From Hemerocallis citrina (lineage: Eukaryota > Streptophyta > Magnoliopsida > Asparagales > Asphodelaceae): a stretch of 64,000 bases of DNA. Position 1 is the first letter of the stretch. Every line of letters begins with the position of its first letter. Location: NCBI GenBank assembly GCA_017893485.1, contig JACEHZ010000365.1:62001-126000 (forward strand), given 5' to 3'. The notes under the pieces are model-generated. The model was not told the origin of the DNA. It searched no databases and was given only the letters and a program-made list of their open reading frames with translations. The translations under genes and the position numbers were made by a program. Positions 12,301 through 24,752 of the stretch are shown here, one piece after another.

Positions 12301-15300
12301 TACAGTGATGCTTAAATCTTAGTTCTGTGGTCATTGCCATGTCCAAAAAATTCCCAAGCAGTTCTGGAGTTTAGGGAGCTAGGTCTGACGGCCCACTTTA
12401 GCGTTGTTTGATTTATTGCAAAGACTTGGAAGTCGTGGAATTAATGTGACTTGGACACATGGGAGTAGCTTTGAAGAATAATTGTAATGCTTGTCTCCTT
12501 TATTTTTGGAAGATCTATGAAGTAATAATTGAAAGATAGGGTAATGCTATATGCACAATTTCCACAAGCTGATGTGGTACAATCTCAACTAACCCTTACA
12601 CTTATAGAGATTCATACAATACCGTGGAAATTGTGCTACATCAACCTGTGGAACAAAGTTTGTGCAAAGCCTGTCCGCGCATAGCATTACTCTGATAGAT
12701 AATAATCAGTTTTACTTCCATTACTTGTTTCTGATAGTTGTAAGATGAGAGTAGAAAGTGACCCCCTCTGGCTTCAACCCTTAATATGTGTGTTTTGGGT
12801 TTTTTTTTTTTGGGGGGGGGGGGTGTCATTTTATCATTATTGTTTTGTGTTTTTTTTTCCAGAGTGCCATCCATTTATTTTTAAAGCCAAGAAGTAACTT
12901 TCCGAGGTTTCTTTTGGCAAAAAAATTTACAATGTAGTGGTACCTGTTTCTGCTTGTGTTGTCATCAGATATTTGGGGCAGGCCCTTCAATGAATTGGTC
13001 TTAAATTTATTCACTGCTATGGTGTGTTTTCTCTAATCTTCTGTTGACATGTCCAAAATTTTACCAAGCACTCTTCATTTGTTAAGAGCTAGAACTAGTT
13101 CTTCAGCACTTGTGCATTTATTTGCACATAGTTCTGGAATTTTCTATGTTTTGTGAGATCTTATTTATACATGCATACAAGTTATCCTCCTGTCTGCCTG
13201 AGTTTGCTCCAATATCTCCAATTTTAGGAGTTGCACTCCCATGAAGTGTTCTACTTTGTTATCTACTACCATTACATGAGAATCTTATTGTATGATATTT
13301 CCGAATAGTCTTCACTTCTTGTGAGGTAGATCTTATTCTTATAATCTGCCATGCCTGTTCTTATCTGCATATTGATGATTTTGAATACCCAATATGGTTT
13401 TCAAGATTTTCTTGGTGCAAAGAACAAATTGCCCTCTCTGCTTGAGTCTTCTCCAGATCTGAGTTGTACTCCAATGATGTGTTCCACAGATTTGTAATCA
13501 ATGACACACAGTTGTTATTTTATAATTCCATGAGTATTGATATGTCCAATATTTTCAGTGTCTTCTTTCTGTGAGAGATAATCTGTTCTGCACTGCTACA
13601 CTTGTTTGCACATAGTTCTTCTTGAATCCCTATAATATGGTTTTTGAGATTTTATCTGTGCACAGAACAATTTGACCACTCAGCTCGAGTCTTCTCTAAA
13701 TTGTTGGTGGGGCACTCCAATGAAGTGGTCTATAGAGTTTTATCTAATACATGATTCCCTGAGAAATTTTTCTGCACTGCTACACTTGTTTGCACATAGT
13801 TCTTCTTGAATTCCCTATGGTTTTTGAGATTTTATTTGTGCATAGAACAATTTGACATCTTTGCTAGAGTCTTCTCCACATTGTTGGAGCTGCACTCCAA
13901 TGAAGTTCTCTACAGAATCATCTAATCACTCCATTACTTCGTATTTTGGTTGTGAAGTGAGACTAGAAAGGGATCTCTGGCTTCACTCTCAGGAAGTATT
14001 AATAATAATGTGTGATTCTTTTTATTTTTTGGAAGTGTTACAGATGTAGTGATTCTTTTTCTTTTTTTAGTAACTTTGTACTTTTTCCAAGTGCCATGTT
14101 CATTTTTTTCAAGTAGAAAAATCAGGAAGTGAGGATATCATAAAGATTTACCAAGAAGAAACTTCTAGAGGCTTCATCTTGGAAAATAGCACAACCTATT
14201 TCTTCCTGCGTCATCTTCAAATCTTCCAGAGGTTTCATCTTGTAAAATAGCAGTACCTATTTCCTCTCTATCTTGCGTTAATAGCCCAATGCAGTGGGCT
14301 TAAAATTATCTAAGACCATGGTAATTATTCACTATCTTCTTTTTTCCCGTCTTCAAATCTTCTATTGATATGTCCACAATATTACCGTCAGCCCTCATTT
14401 TTAATGAGACTTGCGCTTCTTCTCCTTCTCCTTCCTCTACTATTGACTTGTCCAAAATTTAAATATGCAGTCTTCAGTTTTTACGAGGCAAAGATATAAT
14501 TTTAAAGTCCTGCACTTTGTGCATGTTGTTATTCCTGAATTCCCTATATGGTTACTGAGATTTTATATTTGCATACAAGTTGTCCAGTTTGTTTCATTTT
14601 TTTGGAGTTGCAGTCTAACCAGAATAACTGCAGAGTTATCTACTTCCATGACATACTAATCTTATTTTATCAGTATTGTTATATTTAATTGTTTTTCCAA
14701 GTAAACTTTTTTAATGTGAGGTAGATCGTATTCTTATTTTCTGCTGTGTTTTTCGTATCTGCACAAGATCATTTTGAATTCCCAATATGGTTTTCAAAAC
14801 TTTTCCGTGTGCAAAGAACAAATTGCCCCCTCTGCTTGAGTCTTCTCCGAATCGTTGGAGTTGCTCTCCAATGATGTGGTCTATAGCTTGTTAAGTGCAA
14901 TTACATGTACTTGTTAATCTTATATCCAAGAGTATTGTAATGTCCAAATTACCTTCATTCCATGAGAGAGAATCTGATTCTTCTGCACTGCTGCACGCAA
15001 TTGCACATAGTTCTTGTTGAAATCCTAACATGGTTCTGGAGATTTTATTTGTGCATAGAACAATTTGACCTCTCTGTTTGAGTCCTCCAAGTCATTGGAA
15101 TTGCACCCAATGAAATGGTCTGCAGAATTATTTATTTTTGTTCTGTGTGTACTGACATGTTGAAGTAACTCTCAAGCGGCTTTACTTTTATGAGAGAGAG
15201 ATCTGGTTCTGATACACTGTTGTGCCTTTTTGCACATAGTTTCTCATGAGTCTCAATATTTATTTTCAAGCATTTATGTCTGCATATAATGAATTTCCTT

Positions 15301-16657
15301 ATGATCTTTGGAGTAAGACTCCAATGAAGTGGTCAATTCGCAATTCTTACTTGTTTTAGTATTTACAAGTACAAAGTTTTCTGAGATAGTTTTAAAACTA
15401 TGAGATGAATATTGTACTAATTTCATGACAAGATCCACCAAAAACTTTGACAAAAATTTTGCCCACATGAATATTCTTCCCAACTTTATGATTGAATACC
15501 AAAAGAACCTTTCACTGTTGGAGGGAAATGATGGTTGTATTCAGTTACCATCATTCCCCTCCTAGTTAAAATGATATTTTGCCAACTGAATAAGTTGTGA
15601 GGGAAATTTGAATCTCCACTTGCACGTGCATCTCAAATCAAACACCCTTATTTGTATACAGAGTGCTTGAATTTTCATTATGATTTTCTAGAATTTATAT
15701 GTGCAGATAGAAATTTCCCTCACTGTTTGAGTCTTGCCTAAATCTTTGGAGTTGCACTCCAATGAAGTTGTCTACAAAAAGTATCTAGGACATTTTGATT
15801 AAATTCATATTCCGAGTACCGACGTGCCTAGCACTCTGGCAGTACTAACTTCTGTTCAGTATTATAAGTTAATACTTCCCCCTAGCAGTATTGACATGCC
15901 TGGTAGTATATTTATTCAATATTTTCCCCCTTAGCAGTATTAACTTTATAGGTGATAAATGTTATTTTTCTTACTGCTGCAGTGCTTCTGTGTTGTTTAC
16001 CGAATCCATTTAGATTTTTGGGAGTTCTTCTGCATTGAACAGTTTTCCCTTTCTTGCGTATCTCACTATCATTTGGGTATCACTCAGATGAAGGTGATAA
16101 CAATGTTATTTTCTACCATGAATGCCAAAATTGAAGTAGGTGAACCTTGTACTTTTTGATTGCTGGGATGTCTATTGATGGAGCCAAAATGATTATGAGT
16201 TTGTGAATGTACTAATCCAATAATATGAACGTGCTTGTTATGCTCATGACATTTTCTTAAAGAGCCCTTCAATTTTAACAGTTGCATTTATTGCCCTTTG
16301 ACACTAATATTGCTCTTCAGTCTTCACATATAAATAATTACTAGTGGAACTTCTCAATCCGGACTATATGCCATGCAATGTTCTTTTTGGAAAATTATTT
16401 CTTACAATTTTGATAGTAACATTCATTGTATAAAATAGCGCGCAATGAAGCTCAAAATAGCTCGTTATGTAATCTAACTCTACTCGTTCCGCTATAAAGT
16501 TCATGTGCATAACCCATTTTCTACATAGCTCTGCGCAATTTTTGTGTAGCTCACGCTATTTGCGCATCGTAACTTAACTTAAATAGCCTGCGCTACAAAC
16601 ATACCATTTTATTTAACTGAACAGTTTTGGTATAAATACAAGCGATGAACCCCTTCT

Positions 16658-16696
<39 letters not shown>

Positions 16697-19600
16697 TTTT
16701 TTTTTTATTTATCATGTTTTTTTTAACACTAAGACACTCAATCCTTGTGAGGACTCCAATTTCTTCAAGTAGTGGCGAAGACTCCAACAACTATATGTCC
16801 GTTATCAGTGAACTTCTTAGTATTTCTTTCTTTTCTTTAATATTTTTTATTCGAGCTAGCAACCCAACTATCAGGGTTTCTTTTATTTTTGTTTATTCTT
16901 TTCCGATTCTTCATTTCAATCTCATAGTTCTAATTTTTTTTATTTTGAAGTTTGAATTAGAGGTATTTGATTAGAGTCAAGAAAACTAATCTACTTCATT
17001 CACTTAGCAATTCTCACTTAGCAGTTCTGTTCCATTGTATATTCACGTTTATGTGTGTTCTGTCTTGGTAAGTCTTGATTTTTGAACATCGAAGTCTCAT
17101 TTTGGTGATATTTATTAGCATTTTTGAGCATTCAAATTTATTTTTAATTTTAAGAAATTATTTAGAATTTTACATTTTTTTTAGTTAATTAATTTTCAAT
17201 TTTTACATTAAAAAATAAAAACTCTTCATAGCTTACGCTATGCATTATGCTATTTACGTTTTGTGCTATCAATGGCTAAAGCTCAATACTTGCACTACTG
17301 CTATTACAACATTGTTATAAAGGTCTCATTTTGATGTAGTATTTATCATTATTAGCCTTCAAATACTTTTTTCTCGATTGTATTAAATTATTTAGAATTT
17401 ATAAGATTTTTAAGATAATTAATTTTAATTTTTAAAATAAAAAAATTAATTTTTTTCATAGCTTATGCTGCTGTGTTACGCTATTTGTGCTTTGCGCTAT
17501 CGGGACCTAATGCTACGTTATACACTAATTGCAATTTTCAACATTGGTAACATTTATTATAAACTTCAGTTGGAAAATTCTTCTAATTGCAATAAACTGG
17601 GTAACTGAAAAATATTGAGGAGTGGGTTCACCATTACTGTCTAGCCTTTGTCCAACTTTGTTTGGTGAAAATTCTTTCTAACCATATTGTTTGCTACTGG
17701 AGTGGTTAAGAAAAATGGTGTTGTTAATATATTTAAATCAGTGGTACAAACTGGCTACATTTTCTAACATTTTGGCCATTTATTTTAATTTTTTAGACAC
17801 AATGATGAAGTTTGCATCATTTGAGACCATTGTTGAGATGTTCTACAAATACGCCATTCCCACACCAAAGGACCAGTGCAGCAAATCCTTCCAGCTTGGA
17901 GTGAGCTTTGCTGGTGGTTATGTTGCTGGAGTACTTTGTGCTATTGTCTCTCACCCAGCTGACAACCTCGTCTCTTTCCTCAACAATGCTAAGGGGGCCA
18001 CTGTTGGCGATGTAATTATTAACATCATCTTGCGACATAGCTTCTTCATTGATATTAGCTATAATTGATATTTTTCTTCTTCTTTCTATACAGGCTGTGA
18101 AGAAGCTTGGAGTGTTGGGTTTGTTTACCCGTGGACTTCCTCTTCGAATTGTCATGATTGGTACTTTGACTGGAGCACAATGGGGAATTTATGATGCCTT
18201 CAAAGTCTTCGTTGGCCTGTACGTATTTTTACTTATCAAATTATCCAAGTTAGACATAGATAAGAACTATGGATGCATTGAGAAGTGTTTGAATAGTGTT
18301 AATTTGCAGAAGTCGAGAAAGTTTGTTTTGCTGTTTGTTGTTTGGAAGAAACATTATGACCAGAAATAATTTAGGAGTGAAGACATTCTACTCACCTCTA
18401 TTTTTTATTTTTTTTTGGATGGAACTCTACTCACCTCTAGCTATAAGAGATAAAATGTCGATAGAACACAAGTAAGGGGGTGTTTATTTCCCTCCAGAAG
18501 CACTGTAGCAAAAAGAAATCCATGAATGAGCACTGTTCATGCGATTTGTTTAGCTGTTTTTAGCTTGGATTTGGATTCCTACTGTAGCGCTACTGAAATC
18601 TGGAAAAAAAACATCCGGATTTCCGTGGATGAGCACTGTAGTGTAGCGCTTTTTTAATCGTCTATCTCCTCTCTTTTTACACTATCTAATAAAACACTTC
18701 CACCTGCTCCTCCACGTTAATTTTTAGTACTTTTTTAAATTTATCTCTCTATCCTGTACTATAATAAAACTACATCTAAACAAATTACTTTTTTAGAACT
18801 CATTTTCAAAGATTTCTTTTCTCTACGGTAATCTTCTTGGTTTGGAAATATTTTACAACCAACCAGAAAGGGAACCTCATTCTTATAGGAGGAAAATTCC
18901 CTCATATAGAGTAGTAGTACATAAACGGTGGGACTATACGTAGACGATTCACACTTTTTATCATGTTTGTTATATCGTTATACGCATGTGACATTGGAGA
19001 TTTGGAGGTGATGATCGTCCATAATGTATCCCATTGTGTGTGTACAACTACTCTGTACGAAATGTAATCACCTTATATATGTATGAGGTTCCCTTTGACA
19101 CAATATGTAGTTATATATTTATATTAATAAACATATATCAGATACAACTTAATATATAAGCAAGATCCCATATGTTAGATCTCGATCGTTTTTCAAGGGG
19201 CCGCGTCGATACAATCCTAGGTCTCGGGATCAATGAGATGACTGGATCAGCCCGATTCCAACGATTCAACTTGAAACCACTGATCCGATGATTAAAAAAA
19301 ATTCAATATTTGAATTTTTTATTCATGTCGATCCTCTTTATCTATGCAATGATGTAATTGTGTAATGAATATCATTTGATTTCTAGCTTATATTTAGTTT
19401 TTTCTTTGTATGCAAATAAAATCAATATCATTTTGTCTTTGAAATTAATTAAAATGTTGAACTTGTAATTTAAAATATTAAATTTGTAAAAGAAAAATTA
19501 AATTGTCTGTTATTTTAAAAAAATTAATTATCTTAGAACATAAATAAATTATGGAAACATAATAGATAATTTTTTTAATGTTAAATAAATGCCCAATCCA

Positions 19601-20512
19601 AGAAACTGATACACCAATTTGATACTACCGATCCAGCCAGCCAATCCCAACCCTGAGTTTTTTATCCTTTGGTTTTAAGAACAATAAACGTATAGAATAT
19701 GTAAATTTAATGTAAATAAAAACTTTAAAAAACTTAAAACATAGTTATATATATACACATACATACCTGGAGTATAGTTATACAACTGTATTATTTAATA
19801 TATTCCTAACTATTACCGGGTTCTTCCTACCCTCTTCCGAACCTCGATCGAGATATCACGATCCAGTTTATTGTGGGTTCTTGTTCCAGATATCTTAAAC
19901 TAGCGATCCACATATACTTTTTCCCATATTTTTGAAATGAACACCTTTATCTATTAAACCATGAACTTCTTTTAAAACTCTCATCTCAATAAGTCATGGA
20001 GTTTAATTAGACTATTACTCTTATATCTAGCAACATATGTAATTAATGTTTTTACATGTTAATTTTCTCCCGTTCTCTATTTCTACATGGGTACACATAT
20101 ATGTATATATATTACTCACCCTGTACCGCAAACCCCAAGGTCTCTCGAGGTAACGGACCGCGGTCCCATACCCGTACCACAAACCTAAACGTACAGCAAA
20201 TCTGGTAACATTGTTCTTAACCAAATATATGATACATACATTTCATATATTGAAAAGAAAGGGCATAATATAAAACCAGATCAAGGCCCGTCTATGGGTC
20301 CTTGTGAAGCCCTGGCCATTGGGTACGCTAGCTTTTCCAAAGTTGGTGTAGGCCCGGGCTCAACTATGTTAAGTCCCTAATGAAAGCTTGACCAAAGGAT
20401 AGCTCAATTCTTTTAGAAGTCTAAATATTTTATTTTTATAGATGCAGACTACTTATCTAACCCCCCCCCCCCCCCCCCCCCCCCCCATTTTTATAGATGC
20501 AGACTACTTATC

Positions 20513-20563
<51 letters not shown>

Positions 20564-20703
20564 CTTTGCCTGTTGTGAGAAACTGCTCTTACTTCCCATT
20601 GAAATGCAATGTGAATTTTCTTCTGATTGCTGCATTTTGTTCTAATTACAGGCCGACAACTGGTGGAGCTGCGCCTGCTGCTCTACCTGCTCCTGCAAAA
20701 TGA
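9337..20703 (+). CDS. MPT3: Mitochondrial phosphate carrier protein (six exons, 372 aa)
   Basis: Mitochondrial carrier family protein of the inner membrane that imports phosphate with protons for ATP synthesis (known of the family). Exons: 9337-9657, 11543-11904, 11994-12037, 17797-18011, 18094-18218, 20652-20703. All introns are GT...AG and phases join cleanly to 372 codons plus TGA, close to the Arabidopsis MPT3 length as I remember it. The N-terminus is Ser/Arg/Lys-rich and precedes three carrier repeats. Signature motifs: [11 protein letters not shown] (end of exon 1), [11 protein letters not shown] (exon 2) and [11 protein letters not shown] (exon 4), the last having the V at the usual basic position that is typical of phosphate carriers. 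Exon 3 and 4 give [20 protein letters not shown]. The C-terminus is Ala/Pro-rich. Introns 1 (1.9 kb), 3 (5.8 kb) and 5 (2.4 kb) hold repeats; introns 2 and 4 are under 90 bp. No disabling change is seen. Confidence 0.95.
10007..10460. mobile_element. PIF/Harbinger-like MITE in intron 1
   Basis: The ends are inverted: GAGCATCTACAATGG at the left and the complement of GAGCATCCACAGTTG at the right. They are flanked by TTA on both sides (10004-10006 and 10461-10463), a 3-bp duplication typical of PIF/Harbinger. No coding capacity. Inside, a 55-bp unit around ATGAGAACGTACTGTAGCTC is duplicated in tandem (about 10262-10374). Confidence 0.75.
10550..10929. mobile_element. Non-autonomous hAT-like element (MITE) in intron 1
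   Basis: Terminal inverted repeats CAGGGCCGGCCC and the complement of CAGGGTCGGCCC bound a 380-bp element with GC-rich ends and an AT-rich middle. It is flanked by a perfect 8-bp duplication, CTACTAGA (10542-10549 and 10930-10937), as made by hAT transposases. No open frame for a transposase. Confidence 0.85.
12165..15790. repeat. Array of about ten divergent repeats in intron 3
   Basis: A module of about 150-170 bp recurs, spaced 190-300 bp apart in most cases, near 12165, 13125, 13375, 13600, 13790, 14515, 14760, 15000, 15230 and 15650. Each carries the words TTGCACATAGTTCTT, CCTATATGGTTTTTGAGATTTTA, GTGCATAGAACAATTTG, CTGCTTGAGTCTTCTCC, and GTTGCACTCCAATGAAGTGGTC in the same order, in various states of decay. 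This fills most of the 5.8-kb third intron. No transposon ends were recognised around single modules. Confidence 0.7.
12541..12692. mobile_element. Small inverted-repeat element (MITE-like) in intron 3
   Basis: Left end GGTAATGCTATATGCACAA pairs with the complement of the right end (GAGTAATGCTATGCGCGGAC). Internal segments CCACAAGCTGATGTGGTACA and its partner near 12630-12652 also pair, so the whole block can fold into a hairpin. No clear target duplication. Confidence 0.5.
16659..16696. repeat. Poly-C tract (about 38 C) in intron 3
   Basis: An uninterrupted C run followed by a T run. Open frames across it are low-complexity and not real. Confidence 0.9.
17092..17547. repeat. Tandem pair of about 228-bp units in intron 3
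   Basis: Units start TCTCATTTTG at about 17094 and 17324. Both contain the series CATAGCTTAYGCT, GCTATTTRYG and GTGCTATC and end near CAACATTG. A related but rearranged stretch lies at about 16430-16580. Exon 4 of the phosphate carrier begins 250 bp further on. Confidence 0.6.
20433..20562. repeat. Duplicated 28-bp unit with two poly-C tracts in intron 5
   Basis: The unit TTTTTATAGATGCAGACTAC plus TTATCTAA occurs twice (about 20433-20460 and 20488-20515), each followed by poly-C (26 C at 20461-20486; 47 C at 20516-20562). The block ends 90 bp before the last exon of the phosphate carrier at 20652. Confidence 0.85.
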
Positions 20704-21768
20704 GCGGGTCATTGAAGAAGTAGCTCTAGGACGGTTTCATCAAGTGGTTCTGTTGCAATAACAAAAGTTATTCATTATTTTGCTCCTCGGAATGAGGGTG
20801 TATACTATTTTTTGTTTCTGAACCAGAGTATTGTTAATCTTTTTGAACCATGGTTTTGATCTCATCCTTCAAACATCAAGAAAAACTCGAGTATGTTAGA
20901 AGAGGTATAGAGATAGCATTTGGCATCAGATAACACTACAATCTAGTAGAAACTGAGAAATAATGTGAAACCTGAGCCAGTTATAATCTGTGCTGTTGCA
21001 CTTAATTTCTTCTTGTATTCCAAATGTTTTTTGCTTCCCAATTTTGGGACTGATTGGCATGTTTGTTGTGTATGTTTGCAACTCTAGTTCTGCTTACTTT
21101 ACTGCGTTGCGTCATTTTTTTGGATTTAATGTTGATTGGGAACATGGTCATCTGCTCATCTGGCTAGGTGTTGATTTTGAGAAGTTTATTGATTGGTATT
21201 TATCTCTGTACTCACCGGATGCGGCATATTTGAGCTTTCATTAGACTAAAAGCATGTCAATTTGTTGTCCCGATGAATATATCTTGAACAGTAGTTGTAA
21301 TAATTTTTATGATCCTTACCAACACTAGGATATAAGTTTCAAGTTTTCTTTTGATATAGATCCTAGTGTTGCATTGCATGTTTGCTCTTTTGAACTCATT
21401 TTCTCTTGTTGAAATGACAGGCGTGGAGGTTCAGGTTCAGGTTCGGGTGAATTTGTACACGTAGAGGCTGAGCACGTTCTGGTTCAATCCTTCGTTGGCA
21501 ATGTTTCTTCTCATATTTCGTGACATGTGAATTTTTGATGTTAAATAATGGTCACATTTGCATTATTCAAAAAACCTGTACGTCTGCGTTCATTCATTCA
21601 AACATGGGATGTTTGTTCATCTAAGCATCGCTAATTAAACATTTTTCTTGACAAAAAAAAAAGACAAAATGTGTCGTTGAAATGCTTTCAAATCTTTGCC
21701 AGAGTTATGATGGAATCGATTTAGGTCTTAATTGAGTGACCCAGTGGTCATCACCAAGCGAATGGCCA
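20704..21768 (+). other. 3' UTR of the phosphate carrier gene and short intergenic DNA
   Basis: Follows the TGA at 20701-20703. A potential splice acceptor (ATGACAG at 21414-21420) precedes a short GGTTCAGG repeat, so an alternative 3' UTR exon is possible. No further gene is seen before the Helitron begins. Confidence 0.4.
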
Positions 21769-22017
21769 TCTATATCTATATATCTATACTTAAAGGAGTT
21801 AGGAACAAAACTTTCTGCCCTCTTTCGATCCCCGCTCTAACCCTGAGTTTTTCTACAATTTACGGAACTGCCATCGTTTTTTTGCCCTCCGATTAAAATC
21901 GTAGGGTTCATATCTCTCCGTTCGCTATATGGACTCTAATTTATACTAAATCTACCGTTTCAGCACGCTTTGATAGAGCTGGCGGAAGAATGTGGGGGTG
22001 GTTATAGCGCGAGGGCC

Positions 22018-22485
22018 CCAAATCGCGCGCTCTCTCTCTCTCCCTCTATCTATCTTTGTTTACCACTCTTTCTCTGAACCCAAAAAAAACCTTACCCTTC
22101 ACCGCTGCCTCATCGCTCCGACCCCCTGCATCAGCCTGGGGCAGCAGCTCCGACAACCACTGGGTACGCCTTCGCCAGCAGCTCTAATGTCCACCTCCAC
22201 CTTTCCCTCATCATCAGTAACTTATTCCCCCCTTATCTTTCCCCTTTGGGCGAAGAGGGATCCAAATCGCGCGCACTCTCTCTCTCTCCCTCTCTCTATC
22301 TCTTTGTTTATCACTCTTTCTCTGAACCCAAAAAAAACCCTACCCTTTGCCGCTGCCTCATTGCTCCAACCCCTGCATCAGCCTGGGGCAGCAACTCCGG
22401 CGACCACTGGGTACGCCTTCGCCAGCAACTCTGATGTCCACCTCCACGTTTCCCTCATCATCGGTTAACTTATTCCCCCCTTATC
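22018..22485 (+). repeat. Tandem duplication (about 244-bp period) in the Helitron 5' region
   Basis: 22018-22238 and 22262-22485 share CCAAATCGCGCGC, a CT repeat, CACTCTTTCTCTGAACCC and GCATCAGCCTGGGGCAGCA in order. The stretch is pyrimidine-rich and 250 bp from the Helitron's 5' end, where an element promoter or 5' UTR would lie. Confidence 0.85.
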
Positions 22486-22489
22486 TCTC

Positions 22490-22930
22490 CTCTTCTGATC
22501 TTCCCCAATATCCCTCTCCCTCTCCTCCGAACTCTGATCCCCAAACCCTAACCATAAAAATCCCTCAAATCCCCCAAACACTAACCCTAATTCTCGCCAT
22601 GGATTTCCAATCCAGCCTATTTTGACACTGCCTCTCAACCCGACACCGCCGCCGGCGACCCCTACACCTTCTCATGCCCAAAATACCATCGGGGTTTTTT
22701 CTTCCCTTTGTCACCCAATTACCAAAATAACATCGGGGTTTTCTTCCCTTTTCACCTGAAAACTTTCGTACCAACAAAAATCTTCATCAATTCTTTGTTC
22801 CAATCTCTTATGGCTCCTCCTCTGGCGATCTAATTGCTGCTCCGACTTTGAATTCCGCCCCTAAAAGATCTTTCGCCCGACTGCACTGCAGCTTCTTCCA
22901 ATTATATCACTTTCATCAATTTTTAGGTAT
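22490..22930 (+). other. CCCTAA-rich leader-like region with a short open frame
   Basis: C-rich sequence with repeated AACCCTAA words, like plant 5' UTRs. An ATG at 22599 is followed by only eight codons, but another frame is open from about 22621 to 22832. A GT-containing donor-like site follows at 22926. It could be the leader of the Helitron gene or a captured first exon; no protein family is recognised. Confidence 0.3.
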
Positions 22931-23280
22931 TTTTCAGATCACTTAATAATTCATCTGTTGTTTGCTTAAAGAAAATGTTGCTCACTGTTTCGTTGTGCTT
23001 TATGGAGTGGGATGTGTGGTAAACTTGGATGATTCATCGGTGTCTGATTTCATTTTCCCGAACATTTTTGTTCCATTATTTTTTATACTGTTTAGATTAC
23101 CAGGTTAGGATTGTAATGTAGGTCTGTATTTCTTTAGAGCTGGATAGTGTTGGTGTGTGTCCATTTCGGTTCATTTTTCTTTTTTTTCCCTCTTCTTCTT
23201 CTTCTTTCTTTTATTGTAATATTGTTTTGGTCTGTTTCAATTGCGGGAATCATTTAGTATAATAGTATGCCATTATTTTC

Positions 23281-24750
23281 CCCTATTTACTCTGGAAGTG
23301 GAGAGGTGAATGTATAGAAATTTCTGGTTGAAAAGTTGGCTATGCTCTCTATGTGCTATAATTCATTGCATTTTCTGTTAGTGTTTTTGTCTGTTTAATT
23401 AGTTCATAATTTTCATGTTCATCATTTACGGAATTGTTAGATTTCTTTCCTATAAATATGGTTTCATTTTCCCCAATTATTGTGAGTATTGAATGTGAAA
23501 TAAAATTTTTGCGGCAAAAAGGAAAAAAATGTGTGGTGAATCATAGTAGTTGGAGATTTTTGAAACCTGTAAATAGGTAGATAATGGTTATCCTATCTTA
23601 GTGTTACTTTTTTGGGTGTGTAGTTTCAATAATTTTTATGTTTGTTATTATTGGATCTTTTTAAAGATATTGTTTTCTTGGGATATGAAGGCATTGAATA
23701 TGGTTTCTCTGGTGTAAAAATATAACGAATGCTTCTGTACAAGCTGAAGGTGTTGTGCTCTTTTTCTGTTGCAGTTAATTGGTTGATTGCATGTTCGTTA
23801 TTCTTTTTATGGATAAGTTACTAATTGTTTTGTTCAATGTTCGTATCCTTCTCAAACTATTTCAATTCGACATATTGTTCCTTACAAATTGAAGGTACAT
23901 GTTTTGCTTGAATACATAGTGTATAATTGAACATTTTACTTCCATGGGACCTAAAACCTTGTGGTGAACTGTATTGGTATATCTTTGTTTTTGTTTGAAA
24001 TCACTTTTTGTATCGTTTTAGTTATTGTGGTACAATCTTACCATACACCTTTGAATTTGTGGGTCTTTAGTTTTTTTTCCTTTTGTTCATGGCAATTTAC
24101 AGGTGTAGGTTGTTGTGATTCTTGCAATTAGGACCTGACCTTCTCTGATTTATTTTGTAGGATATGGGAAGGGCTGGTAATATGACTCAACGGGAAATCC
24201 ATGCCATAATTTTTTTGTTGGAAAGGAGGAAAAAGGAAGGGGAGGGTAAGATTTCTTCTATGCGCGCACTTGAATTTGAAACTTCATTGTTTGCCTCTTG
24301 GTTGAATAATTTTGCATGTAACATTCTAAATGCTCACCTCACCTTATAATTTACATTTCCTATTCTTACAAATCGTAATTGTTCTAATGAGTTTTTAATT
24401 ATGTGGTTTTTGGAATTAGATTAGCAAGGCTGGTGATGTTTTCCCTTGGGCATTTTTCTACAAAGTTGTTTGTCGCAATGAGTATTGTTTTTTAGACATA
24501 TTTTTGGCTTCTTTAAATTTATTGAAATTGTAGGATAAGTTCTGTGCGACCAAAGTTGAGAAAATAGATGGTGAATATGAGATGACTACGATTACTTATT
24601 ACAGGTCTATAGTGATTGATGGGATGTAATTATTAACGTTCTAATGTTGAGGATGATTATAGGCTTGTAATGGATGTTGATTCAGAATGAATAGTTACCA
24701 TAGATAATTAGATTGCAAAATGTTTTTGTAAGTTATGGAAATTAGTTGCA
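23281..24750 (+). repeat. Tandem duplication, copy 1 of about 1.47 kb
   Basis: Starts CCCTATTTACTCTGGAAGTG and ends AATTAGTTGCA, directly followed by the second copy at 24753. The copies differ by scattered substitutions and small indels. Contains a candidate exon at 24161-24245. Confidence 0.9.
24161..24245 (+). CDS. Candidate exon of unknown product (copy 1)
   Basis: An open 85-nt segment between an AG acceptor (TATTTTGTAG) and a GT donor (GGAGG/GTAAG). It would encode a charged peptide beginning DMGRAGNMTQREIHAIIF and running into Glu/Arg/Lys. The same segment, same length and still open, lies in the second tandem copy. The family is not recognised. It may be an upstream exon of the Helitron gene, captured host sequence, or chance. 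Confidence 0.3.
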
Positions 24751-24752
24751 CC

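Noticed and set aside
16645..16974. Open frame with a poly-proline start
   Set aside because: Produced by the poly-C tract within a phosphate carrier intron.
18475..18800. Possible MITE starting GGGGGTGTTTATTTCCCTCC in intron 5
   Set aside because: A loosely matching right end (CATCTAAACAA) can be imagined, but neither inverted repeats nor a target duplication could be made convincing.
9337..20703. Idea that the phosphate carrier is a processed or decayed copy
   Set aside because: Introns with intact GT/AG sites, clean phases and all carrier signatures indicate an ordinary intact gene.
20990..21244. 84-codon hydrophobic open frame after the phosphate carrier gene
   Set aside because: No motif, no promoter or splice support, and codon content like the surrounding AT-rich DNA.
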